DNA from: Flavobacterium hydatis
GTDB taxonomy: Bacteria > Bacteroidota > Bacteroidia > Flavobacteriales > Flavobacteriaceae
Assembly (NCBI RefSeq): GCF_000737695.1
Contig: NZ_JPRM01000055.1
Location: 1-64,000, forward strand
Direction: 5' to 3'
DNA: 64,000 bases
Both the position numbers and the translations under genes were made by a program. The notes under the pieces were generated by a model, which was not told the DNA's origin, did not search any database, and saw only the letters and a list, made by a program, of their open reading frames with translations. Below are positions 27,581 to 34,731 of the stretch, in pieces; the first letter of the stretch is position 1, and every line of letters begins with the position of its first letter.

Positions 27581-27622
27581 GTTAAAAAGGAGTTTGATTA
27601 TATATCGGACTCCTTTCTTAAC
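27581..27622 (+). terminator. Hairpin between susD 2 and the enzyme genes
   Basis: GTTAAAAAGGAGT at the left and ACTCCTTTCTTAAC at the right pair around a loop of about 15 bases. There is no continuous T-tract directly after the stem (ACTAAAAATTATTTTTTT), so it may give only partial termination and lower expression of the downstream enzymes relative to SusCD. The next start codon is 21 bp away. Confidence 0.6.
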
Positions 27623-27642
27623 TAAAAATTATTTTTTTATAG

Positions 27643-28578
27643 ATGATAAGAATATTGCTTTTTTGTTTGTTTTTTTTCAAAGCTATTGTTGTACAAAGTC
27701 AGTATAGCATTGATACATCATATACTATAAAAAGCACATACGCCAAATTAATTAAGCGATATCCGTCTATAACAATTGCTCAGGCACAAAAGAATAAAGA
27801 TATTAATGAGATACATAACATAGTTTACAATCAAGAGAAAATCAGACCATTGCATTTGGATGCTTTTATCAATAAAAAACAAAAATTAAATCCAGCTGTA
27901 ATCATGATACATGGCGGAGGATGGAAATCAGGTAATAAAAATCAGATGCAGGTTTTAGGGCAAGAAATAGCTCAGAAAGGGTATTCTTGTTTTACAATAG
28001 AGTACAGATTATCGCTTGAAGCGAAATATCCTCAGGCAATTTATGATGTGAAAAATGCGATTAAGTTTATAAAAGATAATGCCAAAAGATTCCGAGTGGA
28101 TCCAAACAAAATAGCTATTTTAGGATGTTCTTCGGGAGGTCAAATGGCTGCCTTGATTGGTACAACAAATAAGGATGCAGCTTATGAAGACGCTTTGTAT
28201 AAAAGTAAATCATCGGAAACAGTAAATGCAATTATCGATATAGATGGAATTTTAGCTTTTAAACATCCAGAATCCGAAGAAGGAGAAATGGCAGCTTTAT
28301 GGTTAAATGGTTCCTATCAGGAAAATCCTGAGAATTGGGAAAAAGCTTCGGCATTAACGCATACCAATAAAAACACACCGCCAACATTGTTTATAAATAG
28401 CAGTCTGGACAGGTTTCATGCAGGAAGAGACGATATGATTGCCATTTTGAACCAAAATAAGATATATAACGAGGTAAAAACAATCGAAAATTCACCACAT
28501 TCGTTTTGGTTCTTTAATCCATGGTTTGATAAAACAGTAGAATACACAACACAATTTTTAGCTACAATATTTAAATAA
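27643..28578 (+). CDS. Secreted alpha/beta-hydrolase, probable pectin/acetyl esterase
   Basis: This 311-residue protein has a signal peptide (cleavage after V-V-Q-S-Q near residue 20) and a BD-FAE/HSL-like alpha/beta-hydrolase fold. The oxyanion motif H-G-G-G-W is at 90-94, the nucleophile elbow G-C-S-S-G at 161-165 (Ser163), a candidate acid Asp in S-S-L-D-R-F near 255, and the catalytic His in S-P-H-S-F-W near 285. It should hydrolyse ester groups on oligosaccharides in the periplasm or at the surface. In a pectin locus O-acetyl removal from galacturonate is the likely task. The exact carbohydrate esterase family could not be assigned. It starts the enzyme block after the SusCD 2 pair. Confidence 0.78.
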   Translation: MIRILLFCLFFFKAIVVQSQYSIDTSYTIKSTYAKLIKRYPSITIAQAQKNKDINEIHNIVYNQEKIRPLHLDAFINKKQKLNPAVIMIHGGGWKSGNKNQMQVLGQEIAQKGYSCFTIEYRLSLEAKYPQAIYDVKNAIKFIKDNAKRFRVDPNKIAILGCSSGGQMAALIGTTNKDAAYEDALYKSKSSETVNAIIDIDGILAFKHPESEEGEMAALWLNGSYQENPENWEKASALTHTNKNTPPTLFINSSLDRFHAGRDDMIAILNQNKIYNEVKTIENSPHSFWFFNPWFDKTVEYTTQFLATIFK

Positions 28579-28589
28579 ATTAGAATAAA

Positions 28590-29558
28590 ATGAAAACAAT
28601 AATAACAGTATCGACAGCATTAATTTTAGGACTTTCTAGTTGTAAAGCACAAAAGAAATACGATATAAAAACAGCCAAAACCTATGCCGAGATATCGGTA
28701 AAAACAGACGGAAAATGGGAAGGACGCAAGTACATAGGAGGAACTGTATTTAAAAATGTGGACAAACTAAAATTAGCACCAGAGCATACCGATCATTCAT
28801 TTGATATTCGTTACGAAGGCCCAGGCTGGGAAAGCAACAGAATAGGATATCGTTTGTATTTAGACTGGAGAAATGCTATTGATATTTTTGGAAAAAAAAC
28901 ATCAGAAATGATTTTACCTCTGGTAGGGCAGGACAATTTTGACTCGTATCATGAAATGAGCGATTGGGGAGCAGATATTTTAAAAGCAGGAAAAGGAATC
29001 GGAATCGGTTCTATAGACCGTTATTTAGATAATAAAAAATTGCATTTTTATGAAGTTGATTCAACATTGGCGTATGTAGAGAATAAGGTAAATGAATCTA
29101 GGGTAAAAGTGAATTATTTTGGATGGAAAACAGCTTCGGATAAAATTGATTTTACATCGGAGTTAACTATTAAGCCAGACCAATTATATACACAACATAC
29201 AATTAAAGCTTCTAAAGAAATTCAAGGAATTTGTACAGGAATTGTAAAACAGAAAAACGCTGAATTGCTTAAAAAAGAAAGCAAAAATAAAAAGTGGGCA
29301 TACCTTGCAACATACGGAACACAATCATTAGTTCCAGATAAATTAGGAATGGCAATTTTTTATGAAACCGGCACAATCGAAAATGTAGCTGATACAGATT
29401 TAGATTATTTATTGGTTTTTAAACCAACCACAAAACCAACATCGTTTTATTTCTTAGGCGCTTGGGAACAAGAAAAAGATGGTATTAAAAACAAAGAAGA
29501 ATTTATAAAATACCTTGACGAAAGATTAGAAGTATTGAATAAAAAAGGTAAAATGTAG
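28590..29558 (+). CDS. DUF4861 family lipoprotein
   Basis: This 322-residue protein has a lipobox G-L-S-S-C (Cys19) and the DUF4861 pattern: W-E-G-R-K-Y-I-G-G near 43, H-S-F-D-I-R-Y-E-G-P-G-W-E near 67, the L-D-W-R-N-A-I-D-I-F-G-K segment near 92, and Y-H-E-M-S-D-W-G-A-D-I-L near 117. The family occurs widely in pectin and ulvan loci of Bacteroidota, often beside GH105 and esterases, as here. To my knowledge its reaction is not settled. The many conserved Trp, Asp and His residues in the N-terminal half suggest a carbohydrate-active enzyme. It starts 11 bp after the esterase gene, in the same operon. Confidence 0.85.
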   Translation: MKTIITVSTALILGLSSCKAQKKYDIKTAKTYAEISVKTDGKWEGRKYIGGTVFKNVDKLKLAPEHTDHSFDIRYEGPGWESNRIGYRLYLDWRNAIDIFGKKTSEMILPLVGQDNFDSYHEMSDWGADILKAGKGIGIGSIDRYLDNKKLHFYEVDSTLAYVENKVNESRVKVNYFGWKTASDKIDFTSELTIKPDQLYTQHTIKASKEIQGICTGIVKQKNAELLKKESKNKKWAYLATYGTQSLVPDKLGMAIFYETGTIENVADTDLDYLLVFKPTTKPTSFYFLGAWEQEKDGIKNKEEFIKYLDERLEVLNKKGKM

Positions 29559-29738
29559 TTTTCGTTTAATAGCCACAGATTAAAAGAGTTTTGTTTCACG
29601 CAGATTCTGCAGATTGTAGCAGATTTAATTTTAAAAATCAATAATGGATAATTATCTGCGTAGATCAGCTTAAATTTTTTTAAAATCTGCGTGCAAGAAA
29701 AAATACTATACATTAAAGTATTAAAAATATAATTATTA
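29559..29738. repeat. CTGCGT-type dispersed repeat before GH105 1
   Basis: Between the DUF4861 gene and GH105 lies a stretch with CACGCAGATTCTGCAGATT and ATCTGCGTAGATC / AAAATCTGCGTGC words in opposite orientations. It is related to the array at 1-545 and can fold back on itself. It interrupts an otherwise tightly packed gene series. Confidence 0.6.
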
Positions 29739-30923
29739 ATGATTCAAACTAATTCTAACAAATTGCATTTTCATAAACTGGTAATTATCGTATTGGTGTT
29801 ATTTTGTTGTAAAGCGAATGCTCAAGGCAAATGGTCTGAAAAAACAGCGCTTTCAATCATAAACAAATACCCAAAAGCATGGCAAATTGATGGAGCCGAA
29901 AAACCAAAATGGGATTATAAAATAGGATTTGCATTGCTTTCTTTTGAAAAATTATATCAAAAGACCAAAAATCCAAAGTATCTGGATTATGTAAAAGAAT
30001 ACACAAATGAATTGATAGATAGTTCTGGAAACATTACAGGTTACGATGCGAGGGAATATAATATCGATTATATAAATCCGGGGAAAATCCTTTTTGATTT
30101 GTATGATTTAACCAAAGAAGAGCGCTATCGTAAAGCATTGGTTCTTTTGAGAAATCAAATAGAAAACCAGCGCAGGAATGCAAGCGGAGGATTTTGGCAC
30201 AAGCAAATTTATCCCAATCAAATGTGGTTAGATGGCTTGTATATGGCAGAACCTTTTTATGCACGATATACAGTTGAGTTTGAAAAAGGTAAAGGTTTAG
30301 ATGATATTGCTAAACAATTTGAGTTGGTACAGAATCATTTTGTCGATAAAAAAACAGGATTGTTATATCACGCTTGGGATGAAAGCAAACAAATAGCTTG
30401 GGCAAATCCTGAGAGTGGAACATCACCAACAATCTGGTCAAGAGGAATGGGTTGGTACATGATGGCTCTGGTAGATGCATTGGATTATTATCCAAAAAAT
30501 CACCCGAAAAGAAAAGTATTAGTTGGGTATTTAAATCAATTAGCGAAAGCCTTGCTTACCTATAAAGACAAGTCGGGATTATGGTTTCAGGTTACGGATA
30601 AACCAATGCTAAAAGACAATTATCTAGAACCATCGGGATCGGCAATGTTTATTTATGCTTTTGCAAAAGGAGTAAATAAAGGGTATTTATCTTCGGAGTA
30701 TAAAACGATAGCCGAAAAATCATTTGATGGATTTATAAAAGAGTTTGTTAGATTTGGAGATAATCAAGAATTAAACATAATTAATGTCTCGCCAAATGTA
30801 GGATTAGGAGGAAATCCGTTTAGAGATGGGACAAATGAATATTACGTTAAAGGAAAAAAGAAAGATAACAGTTCGATTGCTTTAACAGCATTTATGTTGA
30901 GCGCGATAGAGTTGGATAAATAA
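29739..30923 (+). CDS. GH105 unsaturated (rhamno)galacturonyl hydrolase 1
   Basis: GH105 enzymes remove the unsaturated galacturonate left at the non-reducing end by pectate or rhamnogalacturonan lyases. The released sugar feeds KduI and KduD. The 394-residue protein has a signal peptide (cleavage near K-A-N-A-Q, residue 29). The two family Asp positions are visible as Asp110 in Y-N-I-D-Y-I-N-P-G-K and Asp165 in M-W-L-D-G-L-Y-M, corresponding to the catalytic region of YteR. The W-S-R-G-M-G-W motif near 234 is also present. It lies 21 bp before a second GH105 gene with a highly similar sequence. Confidence 0.93.
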   Translation: MIQTNSNKLHFHKLVIIVLVLFCCKANAQGKWSEKTALSIINKYPKAWQIDGAEKPKWDYKIGFALLSFEKLYQKTKNPKYLDYVKEYTNELIDSSGNITGYDAREYNIDYINPGKILFDLYDLTKEERYRKALVLLRNQIENQRRNASGGFWHKQIYPNQMWLDGLYMAEPFYARYTVEFEKGKGLDDIAKQFELVQNHFVDKKTGLLYHAWDESKQIAWANPESGTSPTIWSRGMGWYMMALVDALDYYPKNHPKRKVLVGYLNQLAKALLTYKDKSGLWFQVTDKPMLKDNYLEPSGSAMFIYAFAKGVNKGYLSSEYKTIAEKSFDGFIKEFVRFGDNQELNIINVSPNVGLGGNPFRDGTNEYYVKGKKKDNSSIALTAFMLSAIELDK

Positions 30924-30944
30924 AAATATAAAGCATATTTTAAA

Positions 30945-32168
30945 ATGAAGCATATTATAAAACGAAATTATTTGGGGTCGATAGCATTAGTTTGTGTAAT
31001 GACATTAATGAGTTGTAAAATTATTTCTCAAGAACCAGCAAAAACTACTGTAGCGATTTCTAAAGACCTAAAATGGTCAGAAAGAATGGCTTTATCAATC
31101 ATGAAACGCCATCCCGAAGCTTATATGATTGATGATTTAAAAGAACCAAAATGGGATTATGTACACGGATTGGTACTTACATCATTTGAAGAATTGTATA
31201 AAAAGACAAGCGATGTTAAATATTACAATTACATAAAAAAGTATGTAGACGATTTAGTGCAAGAAGATGGTAGCATTAAAAGCTATAAATTTGAAACCTA
31301 TAATATAGACATGGTTACGGCTGGTCGTTTGTTATTTAATTTATACGACACAACAAAAGATCAAAAATATTTAAAAGCATTAGAGCTTTTAAGAAAACAA
31401 ATAAAAGAGCAACCAAGAACAGCAAGTGGCGGATTCTGGCATAAAAAAATATATCCAGACCAAATGTGGCTAGACGGATTGTATATGGGAGAACCATTTT
31501 ATGCACAATATACAACCCAGTTTGAAAAAGGAGCAGAACTTAATGATATCGCCAAACAGTTTGAATTAATTCAGAAAAACGATTTGGATAAAAAAACAGG
31601 ATTGCTTTTTCATGCTTGGGACGAAAGTAAAAAAATGCCTTGGGCAAATCCAGAAACAGGAACATCACCAAATTTCTGGTCACGTTCATTAGGTTGGTAC
31701 GCAATGGCATTGGTAGATGTATTAGATTATTTTCCTAAAGATCACCCGAAACAAAAAGAACTGGTTGTGTATTTAAACCAACTTGCAGAAACTTTGGTAA
31801 AATTTCAAGATAAGAAAACAGGGCTTTGGTATCAAGTAACGGATAAGGGTAATAAAGAAGGAAACTATCTAGAATCATCAGGATCATCAATGTTTATTTA
31901 TGCTTTTGCAAAAGGAGCAAACAAAGGATATCTGCCAAAAAAATATAAAGACATTGCAAACAAATCTTTTGACGGATTAACGAAACAATTGATTAAAGTC
32001 GATGCCAATGGGGAGATTACAATTACTAATGCTTGCGCAGTTGCAGGATTAGGAGGAAAACCATACAGAGACGGTTCGTATGAGTATTATATAAACGAAA
32101 GAAAAAAAGACAACGATCCTAAAGCAACAGGTCCATTTATCTTGGCAGCATTAGAATTAAATAGATAA
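30945..32168 (+). CDS. GH105 unsaturated (rhamno)galacturonyl hydrolase 2
   Basis: This 407-residue paralogue of the preceding gene is clearly a tandem duplicate. Blocks such as S-G-G-F-W-H-K, M-W-L-D-G-L-Y-M and Y-R-D-G-(S/T)-x-E-Y-Y are shared. The catalytic Asp positions are kept in Y-N-I-D-M-V-T-A-G-R and M-W-L-D-G-L-Y-M. Unlike the first copy it has a lipoprotein signal (lipobox L-M-S-C, Cys24), so one copy is predicted soluble in the periplasm and the other membrane-anchored. W-S-R-S-L-G-W replaces W-S-R-G-M-G-W. Different localisation or chain-length preference may explain keeping both. The pectate lyase follows after 6 bp. Confidence 0.92.
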   Translation: MKHIIKRNYLGSIALVCVMTLMSCKIISQEPAKTTVAISKDLKWSERMALSIMKRHPEAYMIDDLKEPKWDYVHGLVLTSFEELYKKTSDVKYYNYIKKYVDDLVQEDGSIKSYKFETYNIDMVTAGRLLFNLYDTTKDQKYLKALELLRKQIKEQPRTASGGFWHKKIYPDQMWLDGLYMGEPFYAQYTTQFEKGAELNDIAKQFELIQKNDLDKKTGLLFHAWDESKKMPWANPETGTSPNFWSRSLGWYAMALVDVLDYFPKDHPKQKELVVYLNQLAETLVKFQDKKTGLWYQVTDKGNKEGNYLESSGSSMFIYAFAKGANKGYLPKKYKDIANKSFDGLTKQLIKVDANGEITITNACAVAGLGGKPYRDGSYEYYINERKKDNDPKATGPFILAALELNR

Positions 32169-32174
32169 TTTGAA

Positions 32175-33299
32175 ATGAAACATATTAAATTCATAGTATT
32201 AAATCTAGTAATAGTATTGGGCTGTAGCGTAATGGTGCAAGCTCAAAATAATTATAAAAACTGGAGTGATATTATTCGCAAAAGCGATGCGGCTTGGTTT
32301 GCAACGCCCGAAGCTCAAGCCATAGCCGAGAACGTGTTATTGTACCAACGCAACATTGGTGGATGGCCAAAGAATATCGAAATGCAGAAACCACTATCTG
32401 ATACTGAAAAACAAAGTCTAATCGCACTAAAAAGTGACCTACATGATATCACAACTGATAATGGAGCGACCTGTCAGGAAATGCTTTTTCTGGCAAAAAT
32501 GTACAAGCAAAAACCAGACGAAAGATATAAAAAAGCATTTCTTTTAGGACTGGATTATTTGCTAGAAGCACAATATGACAATGGAGGATGGCCACAATTT
32601 TATCCCTTAAAAAAAGGATATTATACCCACATAACGTACAATGACGATTCGATGTTTCATATCCTATCGATACTAAAACAAGTAGCAGAAACCTCTGATT
32701 ATAACGGTATTCCTATATCGCAAGATTATGTTACCAAAGCCAAAACAGCTTTTGATAAAGGAATAACCTGCATCATAAAAACACAATACAAACAAAACGG
32801 AGTTTTAACGGCTTGGTGTGCGCAACATGACGAAAATACTTTGGCTCCAGCCAAAGCAAGAGCTTACGAATTACCATCTTTAAGCGGGAAAGAATCGGCT
32901 AAAATAGTATTGTTGCTAATGTCTATCGATAAACCATCACCAGAAGTAATTACAGCTGTAAAAAGTGCTTGTGCATGGTTTGAAAAAACGAAGATTACAA
33001 ATCTCGAAGAAAAACGAATTCTAAATGATGCGGGGAAAATTATCGATAAAAAAATGATTCCAGCTACAAATGCTTCACCAATTTGGGCAAGGTTTATGGA
33101 GCTAGACACTAACGAACCATTTTTTTGTGATAGAGATGGAGTCAAAAAGAAATCTCTGGATGAGATAGGAGCAGAACGAAAAAACGGATACGCTTGGTAC
33201 ACCGATGAGCCAAAAGAACCTTTAAAAAAATACCCAAGTTGGGAGAAAAAATACGCTTTTGAAAAAAGCGAAAAAAAAAAGCTGAATCCGAAAACGTAA
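32175..33299 (+). CDS. PL10 pectate lyase
   Basis: This 374-residue pectate lyase of the PelA/Pel-15E (PL10) family has a signal peptide ending V-Q-A-Q near residue 24. Family hallmarks are N-I-G-G-W-P-K-N near 56, D-N-G-A-T near 93, the G-G-W-P-Q-F-Y-P motif near 137 followed by H-I-T-Y-N-D-D near 152, and W-A-R-F near 300. It cleaves de-esterified polygalacturonate by beta-elimination. The reading frame ends with a Lys/Glu-rich tail (E-K-S-E-K-K-K) encoded by ten As at 33271-33280 and stops 16 bases later. The sequence just downstream encodes, in the -1 frame, a CE8 pectin methylesterase domain without its own start. PL10 and CE8 were therefore probably one polypeptide, or still become one by frameshifting at A AAA AAG (33275-33281). 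Confidence 0.92.
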   Translation: MKHIKFIVLNLVIVLGCSVMVQAQNNYKNWSDIIRKSDAAWFATPEAQAIAENVLLYQRNIGGWPKNIEMQKPLSDTEKQSLIALKSDLHDITTDNGATCQEMLFLAKMYKQKPDERYKKAFLLGLDYLLEAQYDNGGWPQFYPLKKGYYTHITYNDDSMFHILSILKQVAETSDYNGIPISQDYVTKAKTAFDKGITCIIKTQYKQNGVLTAWCAQHDENTLAPAKARAYELPSLSGKESAKIVLLLMSIDKPSPEVITAVKSACAWFEKTKITNLEEKRILNDAGKIIDKKMIPATNASPIWARFMELDTNEPFFCDRDGVKKKSLDEIGAERKNGYAWYTDEPKEPLKKYPSWEKKYAFEKSEKKKLNPKT

Positions 33300-34156
33300 T
33301 TACCGTAGCCCAAGATGGATCTGGTGATTTTAAGTTAATTCAGGAAGCGATAAATGCGACCAAAGCTTTTCCCTATGAGAAAGTAACGATTCATATTAAA
33401 AACGGAACGTATTATGAAAAAATAAGGATTCCTGAATTTAATAACAACATTTCGTTAATTGGCGAGAGCAAAGAAAAGACAATCATTACCTACGATGATT
33501 ATTTTGGGAAAATGAATTTAGGCAGAAACAGCACTTTTTACACCTACACAATGTTGGTAGAAGGAAATGATTTTTCGGCATCAAATTTAACGATTCAAAA
33601 TTCATCTGGCGATATAGGACAAGCAGTTGCTTTATCGATTATGGGCGACAGAGCGTATGTTTTTAATTGTAATATATTAGGAAACCAAGATACATTATAC
33701 GCATCGGGAAACAACTCAAGGCAATATTTTAAAGATTGTTATATCGAAGGAACAACCGATTTTATTTTTGGGAAAGCCACAGTATTTTTCGAGAATTGCC
33801 AAATTCATAGCCTTAAGAATTCATATATAACAGCAGCATCAACACCCGAAGGAATAGCGTTTGGGTTTGTGTTTAAAAATTGTAATCTAACCGCTGATAA
33901 AAATGCAACACAAGTTTACCTAGGAAGACCGTGGCGTATTTATGCCAAAACCGTTTTTATAGAGTGTAAAATGGGAAATCATATTGTACCACAGGGCTGG
34001 GAAAATTGGTCTAAACCCGAAGCCGAAAAAACTGCTTTTTATGCCGAATATAATTGCAGTGGTGAAGGATACAAACCAAAAGATAGAGTTACATGGTCGC
34101 ATCAATTAAGTAAAAAAGAGGTTAAAAAATATACGGTTGGGAATGTTTTTTTTTAA
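33263..34156 (+). CDS. CE8 pectin methylesterase domain without its own start (frame -1 to PL10)
   Basis: The frame is open from 33263 to 34156, but its first ATG is at 33512, inside the domain. Translation from 33281 gives A-E-S-E-N-V-I-T-V-A-Q-D-G-S-G-D-F and so the complete CE8 N-terminus. Starting at 33512 would lose about 75 residues of the beta-helix. Catalytic motifs are intact: G-N-Q-D-T-L-Y, G-T-T-D-F-I-F-G-K (catalytic Asp) and Y-L-G-R-P-W (Arg). Intact motifs argue against an old pseudogene. The simplest readings are a C-terminal half made by -1 slippage on the A10 run, a recent single-base change, or a sequencing error in a homopolymer. The enzyme would demethylate pectin and produce the substrate of the adjacent pectate lyase. 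A signal peptide exists only if it is joined to PL10. Confidence 0.8.
   Translation, partial: KKRKKKAESENVITVAQDGSGDFKLIQEAINATKAFPYEKVTIHIKNGTYYEKIRIPEFNNNISLIGESKEKTIITYDDYFGKMNLGRNSTFYTYTMLVEGNDFSASNLTIQNSSGDIGQAVALSIMGDRAYVFNCNILGNQDTLYASGNNSRQYFKDCYIEGTTDFIFGKATVFFENCQIHSLKNSYITAASTPEGIAFGFVFKNCNLTADKNATQVYLGRPWRIYAKTVFIECKMGNHIVPQGWENWSKPEAEKTAFYAEYNCSGEGYKPKDRVTWSHQLSKKEVKKYTVGNVFF
33271..33281 (+). promoter_or_regulatory. Candidate -1 frameshift site, A10 G
   Basis: In the PL10 frame the codons read GAA AAA AAA AAG, so the heptamer A AAA AAG at 33275-33281 is in the exact phase of the E. coli dnaX slippery site. A shift of -1 there enters the CE8 frame at GCT (33282 read from base 33281 onward). 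The PL10 stop lies at 33297-33299. The run of ten As would also allow RNA-polymerase slippage. No convincing downstream stem-loop was recognised by eye. Confidence 0.55.
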
Positions 34157-34208
34157 GGGACAAAGGTTCTTTTTTAAGGTTCAAAGAAACAAAGGTTCAA
34201 AGGTTTTC

Positions 34209-34728
34209 TGTAGAGACGCACCGCAGTGCGTCTACGTAATATAGGTTTACCCATGATGTAACCCCAAACTTGTCTTTCTGACGCAGGAAGAATCTCCGTG
34301 AGTAGCTCGACAATTTAGGACAAGTTTGTGTTAGTTTCTTGTGGAGACCCTTCGTTCCTCAGGGTGACAAGATTGGGGAGAAAAGGAACAAAGGTTTGGA
34401 GCCACAAAGGTTTTCTGTAGAGACGCAGCGCAGTGCGTCTACGCAATATAGGTTTCTCTTAAGAACAAAGGTTCTGAGAGGTAATAGGTTCTAATTATAG
34501 AGTATTTACTCTATTTTATACATAAAGTAATCCATGTCAGGCTGAGCGGAGTCGAAGCCCGTATGCCCTTCGACTCCGCTCAGGGTGACAAAATTGAGCA
34601 CAAAGGTTTTCCGTAGAGACGCACCGCAGTGCGTCTTAGATATAATACCAGTAGTCATCAAGTCTAAGAAATCTAACATTCTAAGCAGTCTAAAAATCTA
34701 AGTAGTCTAAAATTCTAAGCAATCTAAA
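34209..34728. repeat. Repeat-rich spacer between CE8 and GH28 2
   Basis: This 574-bp spacer has no gene. It holds three copies of the GACGCACCGCAGTGCGTC hairpin (34209-34236, 34416-34444 with an AGCGCA variant, 34611-34637). There is a long hairpin with mismatched arms at 34269-34371, whose loop is shared with 11729-11774. A GAGCGGAGTCGAAG / CTTCGACTCCGCTC inverted repeat is at 34536-34590. AAAGGTTC-type words fill the gaps. Three 17-bp repeats at 34681-34731 run up to the GH28 start codon. Confidence 0.82.
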
Positions 34729-34731
34729 AAA
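34681..34731 (+). repeat. 17-bp minisatellite abutting the GH28 2 start codon
   Basis: CTAAGCAGTCTAAAAAT, CTAAGTAGTCTAAAATT and CTAAGCAATCTAAAAAA follow directly on each other. The last base is the A of the ATG at 34731. A degenerate earlier unit lies at 34661-34680. The array forms the immediate leader of the gene. Confidence 0.85.

Noticed and set aside
32864-33313. 149-codon ORF opposite the pectate lyase end
   Set aside because: Phe/Ser-rich antisense shadow created by the Lys/Glu-rich lyase tail.
33512-34156. A free-standing 214-residue pectinesterase starting at the ATG at 33512
   Set aside because: The conserved CE8 N-terminus (I-T-V-A-Q-D-G-S-G-D-F and onward) is encoded upstream in the same open frame, so this ATG is internal to the domain.
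33263-34156. CE8 as a simple decayed pseudogene
   Set aside because: All catalytic motifs and the remaining frame are intact, and the only lesion coincides with an in-phase slippery run, so decay is not the preferred explanation, though a sequencing error is possible.
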